From positions 357,756 through 421,755 of the forward strand of contig NZ_WRPO01000001.1 in assembly GCF_009746585.1 (NCBI RefSeq): 64,000 bases of DNA, written 5' to 3'. Each line of letters starts with the position of its first letter. Positions within the stretch are counted from its first letter, which is position 1. Positions 55,769-64,000 of the stretch are shown piece by piece. The notes beneath the pieces were generated by a model. It worked only from the letters and a program-made list of their open reading frames with translations, did no database searches and was not told the origin of the DNA. The stretch comes from Novosphingobium aquimarinum (GTDB lineage Bacteria > Pseudomonadota > Alphaproteobacteria > Sphingomonadales > Sphingomonadaceae). The translations under genes and the position numbers were made by a program.

Positions 55769-58588
55769 ATGGCAACGCGCATGCTCATCGATGCGCGCCA
55801 CCCGGAAGAAACCCGGGTGGCGGTACTCAAGGGAAACCGCATTGAAGAATTCGACTTCGAGTCCGCCGATCGAAAGCAGATAAAGGGTAACATCTACCTC
55901 GCGAAAGTTACGCGGGTCGAACCATCGCTGCAGGCGGCCTTCGTCGATTTCGGCGGTAACCGCCACGGTTTCCTCGCGTTCAGCGAGATCCATCCGGACT
56001 ACTATCAGATCCCCCGCGAAGACCGCGAGGCGCTGCTCGCCGAAGAGGCCGAAGCCGCCGCCGAAGAAGCGGCTTTGCGCGCTCACGACGACGACGATCA
56101 CGGCGACAACGACGGCGACGGTGACGATTACCACGACGATGGCGGACTGACCGAAGTCGACACGTCCGAGAAGGACGATGTCGCCACGTTCGAAGCCGGT
56201 CAGACGGAAGACGACGATTCGCAAGACGCCGAAAACGGCGACGGCGATCGCGCGTCCGATTCCGATGACGACGAATCCCCCCGTCGCGGTCGTGGCCGTG
56301 GTCGCGGACGTCAGGGCAAGGGCCGCTCCAAGGCCGCCGACGAAGTGCGCGCCAAGCGCATGGCGCTGCGTCGCCGCTACAAGATCCAGGACGTCATTCA
56401 CCGCCGCCAAGTGCTGCTGGTGCAGGTCGTCAAGGAAGAGCGCGGCAACAAGGGCGCAGCGCTGACCACATATCTCAGCCTCGCGGGGCGCTATTGCGTG
56501 CTTATGCCCAATTCGAGCCATGGCGGCGGGATCAGCCGCAAGATCAGCTCGGCCAGCGACCGCAAGCGCCTGAAGCAGATCATCGCCGAACTCTCGCTGC
56601 CCTCGAGCATGGGCTGCATCGTGCGCACCGCCGGCTTGCAGCGCACCAAGACCGAGATCAAGCGTGACTTCGATTACCTCGCCCGTCTCTGGGACGAACT
56701 GCGCGAACGCACGCTGAAGTCCGCCGCGCCGACGTTGATCCATTCGGACAGCGATCTCATCAAGCGCGCGATCCGCGATATCTACAATCGCGATATCGAG
56801 GAAGTCGTCGTCGAAGGCGAGGACGGTTACCGCGCCGCCAAGGACTTCATGAAGCTGCTGATGCCCAGCCACGCGCGCCGGGTTAAGCCTTATTCCGATC
56901 CCGTGCCCTTGTTCCAGCGTTACGGTGCCGAAGATCAGTTGACCGCGATGTACGATCCTGTCGTGCAGCTGCGTTCGGGCGGCTACATCGTCATCAACCC
57001 GACCGAGGCGCTCGTGTCGATCGACATCAACTCGGGCCGCTCCACCAAGGAGCACGGCATCGAGGCAACCGCAGTCAGCACCAACATCGAAGCCGCGCAC
57101 GAGATCGCCCGCCAGTTGCGCCTGCGCGACATGGCCGGCCTCGTCGTCATCGACTTCATCGACATGGAATACGGCTCGAACGTCCGTAAGGTCGAAAAGG
57201 CGATGAAGGACGCGCTCAAGAGCGATCGTGCCCGCATCCAGGTCGGTCGCATTTCCAGCTTCGGCCTGATGGAAATGAGCCGTCAGCGTCTGCGCACCGG
57301 CGTGCTCGAATCGACCACCCGCGAATGCCCGCATTGCGATGGCACCGGCCTCGTACGCACCGCGAGCTCCGCCGGCCTTTCGGCGCTGCGCCTGATCGAG
57401 GACGAGGCCGCCAAGGGCAAGGGCAGCGTGATCTCGCTCTACGCCAGCACGGAAGCGGCGGTGTACCTGCTCAATGCCAAGCGCGGCGACCTTGCCGAGA
57501 TCGAAGCGCGCTATGGCGTCGTGGTCGAAGTGATTCCCGAGGGCGAGAACGAAGGCGCGAAGATGCGCGTCGGCTCGTCGGGTCCTCGCCTCGCCAATCC
57601 GCCGGTGTTCGAGCCCATCGTCGACCTTGAAGAGGACGACGAGGATCTGCCCGAAGACGACGAGAACGAGGAAGACACCGAAAGCGATAGCGATAGCGAA
57701 GGCGACAAGGACACCGAGTCCGAGGACGGCAACGGCTCGCGACGTCGTCGGCGCAAGCGTCGGCGCGGCGGTCGCGGGCGCGACCGCAACGACGATCAGA
57801 GCCAGGACAATTCCTCCGAAGACAGCGCGTCCGACGACGCCAGCTCCGACGACGAAGACAAGTCCCAGGCCACCGGCGAAGACGACGATCAGCAGGACGA
57901 CGGCGCGCCCCGCAAGCGTCGCCGTCGGGGTGGTCGCCGCAGGCGCGGTCGCGGTCGTGACGAGAACGAGAACGCGCAAGACGGCAACGATAACGACGCC
58001 GATGAGCGCTCGGATGACGCACCCGCGTCGCCTGCTCCCGCAGCGGACGAGGTCGTAACCGAGGAACCGGTCGCAGAGCCTGCGGCAGCCGAGCCGGTCG
58101 CAGCCGAAGCGGTCACGCCCGAACCGGAGGCCGAGGCCCCCGCGCCGAAGCGTACGCGTCGCAAGAAGGCCGATGCCGTCGAGGGCGAAGCCGAGGCCAA
58201 GCCGCGGCGGACTCGCGCGAAGAAGGCCGCTCCGGCAGAGGCCGAAGACGCGGAAGCCGCACCGAAGCCCAAGCGCACGCGCCGCAAGAAGGCCGATGCC
58301 GTCGAGGGCGAGGCTGCCGCCGAGCCGGAAGCCGAAGCCAAGCCCAAGCGCACACGCCGGACGAAAGCCAAAGCGGCTGCCGAAGATGCATCCTCGTCGA
58401 ACGAGACTACGTCAGCAGCGGCCGCACCTGAACCGGCGCCTTCGATCGCGGCAACTGCCGAGACGCCCGCCAGCCGGGCCAACGACGACGGTCCGGAAAA
58501 AGTCACGGCTGACGAAAGCGGTGACGGCGACAGTGACGATGATGGCAAGCCGCGTCGCGGCTGGTGGCAGCGCACTTTCGGAAACTGA
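55769..58588 (+). CDS. rne: Ribonuclease E
   Basis: 939 aa. MLIDARHPEETRVAVLKGNR is followed by an S1 domain interrupted at about residues 90-200 by a very acidic and then RG-rich insertion, typical of alphaproteobacterial RNase E. The catalytic core has GGYIVINPTEALVSIDINSG and VIDFIDM (Mg-binding Asp) and the zinc-link CPHCDGTG. From about residue 625 the protein is disordered: acidic runs, Arg-rich RNA-binding patches and a KRTRRKKADAVEGEA repeat. It ends RRGWWQRTFGN. It is the degradosome core for mRNA decay and rRNA processing. A strong terminator follows. Confidence 0.95.
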   Translation: MATRMLIDARHPEETRVAVLKGNRIEEFDFESADRKQIKGNIYLAKVTRVEPSLQAAFVDFGGNRHGFLAFSEIHPDYYQIPREDREALLAEEAEAAAEEAALRAHDDDDHGDNDGDGDDYHDDGGLTEVDTSEKDDVATFEAGQTEDDDSQDAENGDGDRASDSDDDESPRRGRGRGRGRQGKGRSKAADEVRAKRMALRRRYKIQDVIHRRQVLLVQVVKEERGNKGAALTTYLSLAGRYCVLMPNSSHGGGISRKISSASDRKRLKQIIAELSLPSSMGCIVRTAGLQRTKTEIKRDFDYLARLWDELRERTLKSAAPTLIHSDSDLIKRAIRDIYNRDIEEVVVEGEDGYRAAKDFMKLLMPSHARRVKPYSDPVPLFQRYGAEDQLTAMYDPVVQLRSGGYIVINPTEALVSIDINSGRSTKEHGIEATAVSTNIEAAHEIARQLRLRDMAGLVVIDFIDMEYGSNVRKVEKAMKDALKSDRARIQVGRISSFGLMEMSRQRLRTGVLESTTRECPHCDGTGLVRTASSAGLSALRLIEDEAAKGKGSVISLYASTEAAVYLLNAKRGDLAEIEARYGVVVEVIPEGENEGAKMRVGSSGPRLANPPVFEPIVDLEEDDEDLPEDDENEEDTESDSDSEGDKDTESEDGNGSRRRRRKRRRGGRGRDRNDDQSQDNSSEDSASDDASSDDEDKSQATGEDDDQQDDGAPRKRRRRGGRRRRGRGRDENENAQDGNDNDADERSDDAPASPAPAADEVVTEEPVAEPAAAEPVAAEAVTPEPEAEAPAPKRTRRKKADAVEGEAEAKPRRTRAKKAAPAEAEDAEAAPKPKRTRRKKADAVEGEAAAEPEAEAKPKRTRRTKAKAAAEDASSSNETTSAAAAPEPAPSIAATAETPASRANDDGPEKVTADESGDGDSDDDGKPRRGWWQRTFGN
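58147..58375 (+). repeat. Imperfect internal repeat in the rne 3' end
   Basis: Two near-identical 42-base blocks start near 58148 and 58271, encoding KRTRRKKADAVEGE; a related, more diverged RTRAKKAAPAEAE copy lies between them and a fourth (KRTRRTKAKAA) follows. They differ mostly at third codon positions, so the protein repeat has been maintained while the DNA drifts. Confidence 0.7.
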
Positions 58589-58626
58589 TACCTTCCCTGC
58601 AGACATCTGCAGGCAAGCATGAACGG

Positions 58627-58661
58627 GCCCGCCCCGGCACCATCGCCGGGGCGGGCTTTTT
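58627..58661 (+). terminator. Rho-independent terminator of rne
   Basis: A perfect 12-bp stem (GCCCGCCCCGGC, loop ACCATC, GCCGGGGCGGGC) followed by five T. It lies 38 bp after the rne stop. The 213 bp from here to sdhB show no gene. Confidence 0.93.
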
Positions 58662-58874
58662 CGTGCGAACTTGGTGCCGCAGATAGGAATACCCGAGAAG
58701 CGCGGCATGACGGTGAGCGCCTTTGCGCTCCTTCCGCCCGTCTTGCCGCGCGAAAGCCGGCGTCGCGGAGCGCAACCCTGTCCAAATGTGCCCTTGCCCC
58801 CCATCCATGAATCGCTAGAGAGAAGCCCATGGGATGCGGCTTTTGTCGCAATGCAGCACGAACAGGAACGAGCG

Positions 58875-59660
58875 ATGGCGACCTTTACCTTGCCGAAAAA
58901 CTCCAAGATCACGGGCAAGGCCCGTCATCACGCTTCGGAGAGTTCCGGGGGGAAGGTGAAGAAGTTCACCGTCTATCGCTATGATCCCGATAGCGGCGAG
59001 AACCCGCGCTACGACACGTTCGAGATCGATCTCGACAATTGCGGACCGATGGTGCTCGACGCGCTCATCAAGATGAAGAGCGATCAGGATTCGACGCTGA
59101 CGTTCCGGCGCTCCTGCCGCGAGGGTATCTGCGGCTCGTGCGCGATGAACATGAACGGCAAGAACGGCCTCGCCTGCACCACCGCGATCGAGGATCTGAA
59201 GGGCAACATCCGCATCACCCCGCTGCCGCACATGGACGTGATCAAGGATCTGGTTCCCGACTTCACGCACTTCTACGCGCAGTACGCCTCGATCCGGCCC
59301 TGGCTGCAGACCGTTTCGACCACGCCTTCGGGCAAGGAGCGGTTGCAGACCCCGGAACAGCGCGAAAAGCTCGATGGACTCTACGAGTGCATCCTGTGCG
59401 CCTGCTGCTCGACCGCGTGCCCCAGCTATTGGTGGAACTCGGACAAGTTCTTGGGCCCTGCGATCCTGCTGCAGGCCTATCGCTGGCTTGCCGACAGCCG
59501 GGACGAAATGACCGGCGAGCGTCTCGACGAGCTCGAAGATCCGTTCCGCCTCTATCGCTGCCACACGATCATGAACTGCGCGAACGTGTGCCCCAAGGGC
59601 CTCAGCCCCGCGCGCGCGATCGCCGAAATCAAGAAGATGCAGGTCGAACGGCACGTCTGA
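58875..59660 (+). CDS. sdhB: Succinate dehydrogenase iron-sulfur subunit
   Basis: 261 aa from ATG at 58875. The [2Fe-2S] ligands are in [18 protein letters not shown] and LAC; the [4Fe-4S] and [3Fe-4S] ligands are in [17 protein letters not shown] and [17 protein letters not shown]. It relays electrons from SdhA flavin to ubiquinone at the inner membrane. sdhC, sdhD and sdhA are not upstream; rne and its terminator are, so sdhB is transcribed separately. It is followed by a thioesterase and zapE in a compact unit. An in-frame upstream extension is not family-like. Confidence 0.96.
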   Translation: MATFTLPKNSKITGKARHHASESSGGKVKKFTVYRYDPDSGENPRYDTFEIDLDNCGPMVLDALIKMKSDQDSTLTFRRSCREGICGSCAMNMNGKNGLACTTAIEDLKGNIRITPLPHMDVIKDLVPDFTHFYAQYASIRPWLQTVSTTPSGKERLQTPEQREKLDGLYECILCACCSTACPSYWWNSDKFLGPAILLQAYRWLADSRDEMTGERLDELEDPFRLYRCHTIMNCANVCPKGLSPARAIAEIKKMQVERHV

Positions 59661-59661
59661 G

Positions 59662-60120
59662 GTGGCTGCCACCGCCGCGCTTGTCCAGACCCCGGATCCT
59701 GACAATCCGGGCTGGACGACCTGGGACATTGACGACCAGAGCAGGTTCAACCCGCAAGTCATGCGTCGCCTGATCGTGCGCGCCGAGGGCGAGCATGGGG
59801 CGCGGATGCGTTTGGTCGAGCCCAAGGCGCTGCATGCCAACCTGCAAGGAACGCTCCACGGCGGCGTCACTCTGGCTCTGGTCGACATCGCCATGTTCGC
59901 GACGCTTTACATCGTGAGCGGTGACGATGCCGAAGGTTCGGTGACGCTCGACCTCAATTGCCAGTTCATCGGCACGGGCTCGCTCGATAAGCCGGTCGAT
60001 GTCGTCAGCGAAGTGCTGCGCGAAACGCGCCGCCTCGCATTCGTCCGCGGGATCGTTGAACAGGGCGACACGCTCGTGGCGTCCTATTCGGGTACGCTGC
60101 GCAAGCCATCCCGCCAATGA
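59662..60120 (+). CDS. PaaI family hotdog-fold thioesterase
   Basis: 152 aa from GTG at 59662, one base after the sdhB stop. It shows the hotdog motif LQGTLHGGVTLALVDIAMFA, with the HGG turn and Asp of PaaI/YdiI-type enzymes, then LDLNCQFIGTG and VVSEVLRETRRLAFVRG. It hydrolyses an acyl-CoA or aryl-CoA; substrate unknown. The stop overlaps the zapE start by 4 bp (ATGA), so sdhB, this gene and zapE are one coupled operon. Confidence 0.88.
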   Translation: MAATAALVQTPDPDNPGWTTWDIDDQSRFNPQVMRRLIVRAEGEHGARMRLVEPKALHANLQGTLHGGVTLALVDIAMFATLYIVSGDDAEGSVTLDLNCQFIGTGSLDKPVDVVSEVLRETRRLAFVRGIVEQGDTLVASYSGTLRKPSRQ

Positions 60121-61229
60121 CCGGTATTCTCGAACGATACGAAGCGCTGGTGGCGACCGGCGAGCTTCGCGCCGACGCGGAACAGGCCGACGCGGCCGAG
60201 CGGCTCGAGCAGTTGCAGCGCGAGCTCGAAAAGCAAGCATCCGCGGGCCTCATCGGTAAGCTGCTCAAGCGCAAATCCCCCGGCCCGCGCGGTGTCTATA
60301 TGTGGGGCGGCGTCGGACGCGGTAAATCGATGCTGATGGACCTGTTCCATCAGACGCTGGCGATCGACGAAAAGCGCCGCGTGCATTTCCACGCCTTCAT
60401 GCTCGAAGTTCACGAGAAACTTCGCGACGAGCGCCGCAAGGAAGAGGGTGATCCGATCCTGCCGGTGGCCGCGGCGATGGCGCGCAACGTGCGTTGCCTC
60501 GCGTTCGACGAAATGGTCGTCAACAATTCGGCCGATGCCATGATCATGAGCCGGCTGTTCACCAGCATGATGGTCGATCAGGGCGTGACGATCGTCACCA
60601 CCTCGAACCGCGCGCCGAACGAGCTCTACAAGGACGGTCTCAACCGGGAGCACTTCCTCCCGTTCATCGCGCTGATCGAGCAGGAACTCGACGTCCTGCC
60701 GCTCAATGGTCCGACGGATTATCGCCTGCAGCGTCTCGGCGGTATGGCGACCTGGCACGAACCGCTGGGCGAGCCCGCGACCGAACAGACGCGCGAGGCC
60801 TTCTTCCGCCTGACCGACTATCCGCCCGAGGACAGTGAACACGTTCCCTCGGCAGAACTCGATCTCGGCGGTGGTCGCAAGCTGCACGTGCCCAAGGCGC
60901 TCAAGGGCGTGGCGGTGTTCAGCTTCAAGCGACTGTGCGGCGAAGCGCGCGGGGCACCCGATTATCTTGCTATCGCACGTACCTATCACACCGTTATCAT
61001 CGTCGGAATTCCGAAGATGGGGCCCGACAAACGCAACGAAGCGGCCCGGTTCGTCACCCTGATCGACGCGCTCTACGAGAACAAGGTCAAGCTGATCGTG
61101 GCAGCCGATGCCCTTCCGGAAGACCTTTACCAGTCAGGAACCGGTCGCTTCGAATTCGAGCGAACCGTAAGCCGTCTTAACGAAATGCAGAGCGCCGATT
61201 ACCTCGCACTAGGCCACGGCACGAGCTGA
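60117..61229 (+). CDS. zapE: AFG1-family ATPase / cell division protein ZapE
   Basis: 370 aa. Walker A is YMWGGVGRGKSMLMDLFH, Walker B is CLAFDEMVVNNSADAMIM, then TIVTTSNRAPNELYKDGLNR and RYHxVI-type end (TYHTVIIVGIPKMG, AARFVTLIDALYENKVKLI). ZapE/AFG1 (LACE1) ATPases associate with FtsZ in E. coli and with respiratory protein turnover in mitochondria. In many alphaproteobacteria this gene precedes mdh and the sucCDAB genes; here a terminator, a tiny ORF and an EAL gene follow. It overlaps the thioesterase by 4 bp. Confidence 0.93.
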   Translation: MTGILERYEALVATGELRADAEQADAAERLEQLQRELEKQASAGLIGKLLKRKSPGPRGVYMWGGVGRGKSMLMDLFHQTLAIDEKRRVHFHAFMLEVHEKLRDERRKEEGDPILPVAAAMARNVRCLAFDEMVVNNSADAMIMSRLFTSMMVDQGVTIVTTSNRAPNELYKDGLNREHFLPFIALIEQELDVLPLNGPTDYRLQRLGGMATWHEPLGEPATEQTREAFFRLTDYPPEDSEHVPSAELDLGGGRKLHVPKALKGVAVFSFKRLCGEARGAPDYLAIARTYHTVIIVGIPKMGPDKRNEAARFVTLIDALYENKVKLIVAADALPEDLYQSGTGRFEFERTVSRLNEMQSADYLALGHGTS

Positions 61230-61296
61230 TCCGAACCTGAGGACGCCGCGCGCCTTAACCTCAGCTCCGGGATAAGACCTGCACCCGCCCCACAGC

Positions 61297-61328
61297 AAAA
61301 AAGCCCATTCCGAGGAATAGGCTTTCTT
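61297..61328. terminator. Bidirectional terminator between zapE and the EAL gene
   Basis: A stem of about 11 bp (AAAGCC-ATTCC with GGAAT-GGCTTT, one C/A mismatch) has six A on its left and TTTCTT on its right. It thus serves as an intrinsic terminator for zapE on the plus strand and, with six T, for the unit at 61385-61476 on the minus strand. Confidence 0.85.
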
Positions 61329-61384
61329 ACCAGCGTCTTAGCGCTGATCTCAAACTGTTCGACCCAAAAAATCTCGTGGTCGAA

Positions 61385-61414
61385 TCAGAAGAAAAGGAAC
61401 TTAATGAGCCACAT
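61385..61414 (-). CDS. Putative 9-aa ORF (MWLIKFLFF) with consensus ribosome site
   Basis: ATG at 61414, stop TGA at 61387-61385; the peptide MWLIKFLFF is very hydrophobic. A perfect AGGAGG (61425-61420) sits 5 bases before the ATG, better than nearly any gene in this window. It starts 63 bp after the EAL stop on the same strand and is followed by the minus-strand terminator at 61297-61328. It may be a small membrane peptide, a leader-type ORF or part of a small RNA. I do not recognise it. Chance occurrence of this SD plus ORF plus terminator is possible. Confidence 0.4.
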   Translation of the reverse strand: MWLIKFLFF

Positions 61415-61476
61415 AGAGGCCTCCTGTTAACGACTAGGAGTCCTCGTTAGAACATTATTTACCTTTTAACAAGTCT

Positions 61477-63765
61477 TTAACCATGTCTCCACACGGATTC
61501 TTTGGTTTGCGTCCTCTCGGCATGGAGCAAGGCCACGAAGTCTGCGAACGGCATAGGCCGCGCCAGATGGAACCCCTGCGCAAGATCACAGCCCATTTTC
61601 GCAAGGATTTGCATGGTCTCTTCGTCTTCCACCCCTTCGGCGACAGCTTCCTGTCCAAGCGATTGCGCCAGCCTCACCACACTCTCGACGATGGCATAGA
61701 GGCGCTTGTCATGCGCGATGCCGTCCACGAACCGGCGATCGATCTTAACCTCGTCGCAAGGGATCTCGGCGAGATAGGACAAGCTCGCCTGCCCGGTGCC
61801 GAAATCGTCGATCGAGAGGCGGAAGCCCAGAGCGCGCAGTTGCGCAATGTTCCGGCGGGCCATCTCCCGGTTGTTCATGCTGAAGGTTTCGGTGACCTCG
61901 ATCACGATCCGGTTACACTCGCACGAACGCTCTGCGGCGAGTTTTGCGATACGGTCGACCAGATTGGGGTGATCCGCCATCCGTGCCGAAAGGTTGACCC
62001 CGATGCGGATCGTATTGAACGCGCCAAGTTCGTTCGCCATGTCCATGGCCCGCGCAAAAGTCCAATAAGTGAGTTCTTCGATGCGGCCGCTGCGCTCGGC
62101 CTGTAAAATGAACTCGTCGGGCGGAATATATCCGCGGTCCGGATCATTCCACCGGATCAGGGCTTCCGCGCCGATAATCCGTCGCTCGCGAACATCGTAT
62201 TGCGGCTGCACCGCCAGCCAGATCGCACCCGTGCGCAGGCCTTCATCGATGCGCGCATGCATCGAGAGTTCCCACGATGACTGTTCCAGGCGCTGAAGAC
62301 CGAATTCCTCGTAGAGCTTGCTCTTGGTCAAAGCTTCCGTAGCGCCCGCCAGCGCGGACTGGACGCGCGTCGTCGGCTGATTGCTCCAGTTGCGGTCGAT
62401 GCCGAAATGAATGTTCGTATCGAGAACTTGCCCGTCGATAATGAGCGGCGAGGAGAACAGCGCCTTGAGACCTTCCAGGTGCTCGACCAGTTCAGCCAGA
62501 TTTTGCGACCGCTCGAGCCAGGCGAAATGCCCGTTATCGTTGTCGTAGATGACCGAATCGTTCGCCCCCAACGAGAGCCGGCGGGCGATCTGACGGGCCA
62601 CTTCGCCGTGTAATTCGCGCGGGAGCGTGGCCAGGATCTGTTCGTACTGACTGATCGCAGCAGAGACGACGTCGCTGTTCTGGATCGAAGGTTCCGAAAG
62701 CAGCGCCTGAATGCTGGGAAGTCCGGATTCGGAGCTGGTCAGAGCCACCCGCTCGCGCCATTTTTCCGCTGCCCGCAGCGGAACGTAGACAATCAGCAGC
62801 GTCAGACAGAGATCCGGCTCGAGCAGCAAATCCCGCGTCTGTAGAACGGCAGGGAAAACCAGGATCCCTGCGGCCAACGCTCCGTAATGCACTGCCTTCC
62901 AGCGCGGCGGCACGTAACATCGCCCCAGGACGATCATCAGCACCGCAAGCAGCAGCAAGGGCAGCCCCGCCTCCTGCTGGGACCATTTCGACAGATAGCC
63001 GTGCATGGCCGCAATATCGAGCAGAGCGCCGGGTCTTCGGCCATGGCCGAAATAGCCATAGGCGCTGTCCGCGTCGTAACTGGTGCGCGTCAGAAAGACG
63101 GTCTTGCCAGTCAGGCTGGCAGCAGCGCTTCGGTCCTGGAGGATGCGCGCGCCACTGACGATGGGAATGGCGTCCGGATCGATCGAAAAATCCGGGACGA
63201 CGATCGACCCGGAAAGTCCCTCACGGCCTCTCGCCGCGATCGAGGGGATGTTCCCGGTCGACGGCATGGAGATCGTCGACGGCGCGCTCATCGCGTAGAT
63301 CATCGCATTCGCTTTCCACACCGAAGCCGTGACGGGCAGATGATCTCCCAGATCCGTGTTCGATGCGGTCTTGATGGCTCTTTCACCATAGCGGACCATC
63401 TCCGCCCGATGGACCAGAACACTCAGCTTACCGCTTCGCGCCAGTGCCGATTTGAGCGCGGCATCTCCGACCGGATCTTCTCCAAGGACGTTGGGCACGT
63501 CGAAATAGATGCGTGCAGGCCGGGCCGCGGCGACGTCGTCGATCAACGCCGCCTGCCGCTGGGTCGAGGCGGCAATGGATTTGGCGGACAGGGTATGGCC
63601 TTCGTCCAGCGAGACGATGGCGAACTGCTCCTCCGTAGGTTGGGAATGAAGCTTGAACCACACGTTCCAGTACATGTGCGAAAGCACTGGCGTGAGGTCG
63701 CTGAAGGCAAGCATCACCAGGGCGGCAAGCGCCACAACAAGTGGTGATTTCGCATGCTTGAGCAT
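61477..63765 (-). CDS. Membrane sensor with CHASE2, degenerate GGDEF and EAL domains
   Basis: 762 aa. An N-terminal TM (about 8-27) leads to a periplasmic CHASE2 domain (FAIVSLDEGHTLSAKSIA, ARPARIYFDVPN) to about residue 265; three TM segments follow (LLLLAVLMIVLGRCYV and two others). The middle segment (SESGLPSIQALLSE to SALAGATEALTKSK) is laid out like GGDEF but has no GGDEF motif. The EAL domain keeps GAEALIRWNDPDRG, VTETFSMNN, IDDFGTGQASLSYL and KIDRRFV, so it is probably an active c-di-GMP phosphodiesterase. It sits between the 9-aa unit and an IS110-type transposase. Confidence 0.9.
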   Translation of the reverse strand: MLKHAKSPLVVALAALVMLAFSDLTPVLSHMYWNVWFKLHSQPTEEQFAIVSLDEGHTLSAKSIAASTQRQAALIDDVAAARPARIYFDVPNVLGEDPVGDAALKSALARSGKLSVLVHRAEMVRYGERAIKTASNTDLGDHLPVTASVWKANAMIYAMSAPSTISMPSTGNIPSIAARGREGLSGSIVVPDFSIDPDAIPIVSGARILQDRSAAASLTGKTVFLTRTSYDADSAYGYFGHGRRPGALLDIAAMHGYLSKWSQQEAGLPLLLLAVLMIVLGRCYVPPRWKAVHYGALAAGILVFPAVLQTRDLLLEPDLCLTLLIVYVPLRAAEKWRERVALTSSESGLPSIQALLSEPSIQNSDVVSAAISQYEQILATLPRELHGEVARQIARRLSLGANDSVIYDNDNGHFAWLERSQNLAELVEHLEGLKALFSSPLIIDGQVLDTNIHFGIDRNWSNQPTTRVQSALAGATEALTKSKLYEEFGLQRLEQSSWELSMHARIDEGLRTGAIWLAVQPQYDVRERRIIGAEALIRWNDPDRGYIPPDEFILQAERSGRIEELTYWTFARAMDMANELGAFNTIRIGVNLSARMADHPNLVDRIAKLAAERSCECNRIVIEVTETFSMNNREMARRNIAQLRALGFRLSIDDFGTGQASLSYLAEIPCDEVKIDRRFVDGIAHDKRLYAIVESVVRLAQSLGQEAVAEGVEDEETMQILAKMGCDLAQGFHLARPMPFADFVALLHAERTQTKESVWRHG

Positions 63766-63963
63766 AGATGCTTTTTAGCCTGGGACCCTGTGTTGGTCAG
63801 GCGTTTACCATCACTTTGGTAAAATTTGAATGAAAGTGCCTTGTTTACGCTGTTTCCGTGAAGCGCGGGCGCTTCAAGTCATCGTGTAATTGCGGCTGCT
63901 TCCCTCGGACCTTGGTTGAGGCGCACACTTCTGGTTGTCGAATCCTGAAGGAAGGAAACAGCC
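63766..63963. other. Intergenic: EAL promoter region and probable IS110 5' end
   Basis: 198 bp without a gene. The part next to the transposase (about 63880-63963) probably belongs to the insertion sequence, because GAAGGAAGGAAACAG forms its ribosome site. The left boundary of the element cannot be placed, since IS110 elements lack long terminal inverted repeats. Confidence 0.45.
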
Positions 63964-64000
63964 ATGAAGCACTATGCCGGATTGGACCTGTCGATGGAAA
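63964..64000 (+). mobile_element. IS110 family transposase, 5' fragment (cut by window edge)
   Basis: Twelve codons are visible, MKHYAGLDLSME, preceded by GGAAGGAAA. This is the typical IS110-family N-terminus, where the first Asp of the RuvC-like DEDD site lies in the GLDLS/GIDVS strand. The rest lies beyond the window, so completeness and the C-terminal Ser domain cannot be judged. Confidence 0.75.

Noticed and set aside
55670..57979. 769-codon minus-strand frame opposite rne
   Set aside because: Val/Ala/Leu-rich antisense of the acidic and Arg-rich RNase E codons; it looks like a membrane protein only because of the complementary codon bias.
58147..58375. CRISPR-like direct repeats
   Set aside because: The repeats are coding, imperfect and irregularly spaced within rne; no unique spacers or cas genes. 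No CRISPR array was seen in the window.

Overview
The window is GC-rich alphaproteobacterial chromosome. Gene content points to Sphingomonadales (Sphingomonadaceae or Erythrobacteraceae): a small PurL without a glutaminase domain, RNase E with an acidic insertion inside its S1 domain, SOS boxes of the GTTC-N7-GTTC type, an XrtA/PEP-CTERM two-component operon, and GC-rich palindromic repeats. Nearly all of it is ordinary housekeeping DNA. The only clear mobile element is the start of an IS110-type transposase at the right edge.

Layout. 1-6452 is a minus-strand run: xseB, ispA, coaD, a periplasmic cyclophilin, queA, an ABC exporter pair, a DUF481 protein and the start of tgt. 6592-11147 holds purL, a small exported protein, serB and miaA (the last two divergent, with overlapping start regions). 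11338-18157 is the branched-chain amino acid block: ilvB-ilvN-ilvC, then two I78-type inhibitor lipoproteins around a YceI protein, then leuA preceded by a leucine-rich leader peptide. 18280-24477 has a nitronate monooxygenase, a flavodoxin-like protein, recJ, two tRNA-Glu genes and an extensin-like protein. 24621-32465 is the SOS mutagenesis cassette imuA-imuB-(GNAT)-dnaE2, with a convergent alpha/beta hydrolase wedged in and a perfect SOS box before imuA and before dnaE2. 32573-35175 has an amino-acid permease and panB. 35185-41837 is a tightly overlapping operon: PEP-CTERM sugar transferase, PrsK, PrsR and a TPR protein.

42111-50442 holds an M20 amidohydrolase, tRNA-Leu(CAA), an inositol-monophosphatase-family enzyme, efp and its neighbour, a signal-less substrate-binding-like protein, a cation diffusion facilitator and a diverged SEDS-like membrane protein. 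50552-55191 has an esterase, PBP1A and a murein amidase. 55769-61229 has rne, sdhB, a PaaI thioesterase and zapE. 61297-63765 has a bidirectional terminator, a 9-codon ORF with a consensus ribosome-binding site, and a CHASE2/EAL membrane protein.

I did not find a wholly new multi-gene system. The most interesting signals are regulatory or structural: a leuA leader whose Leu codons are perfectly complementary to the sequence just before the leuA start; two palindromic repeats carried in frame inside dnaE2; an SOS box that abuts the imuA start codon; a 9-aa ORF unit; and a shrunken SEDS-like protein. All coordinates and motifs were read by eye; no homology search or folding program was run.
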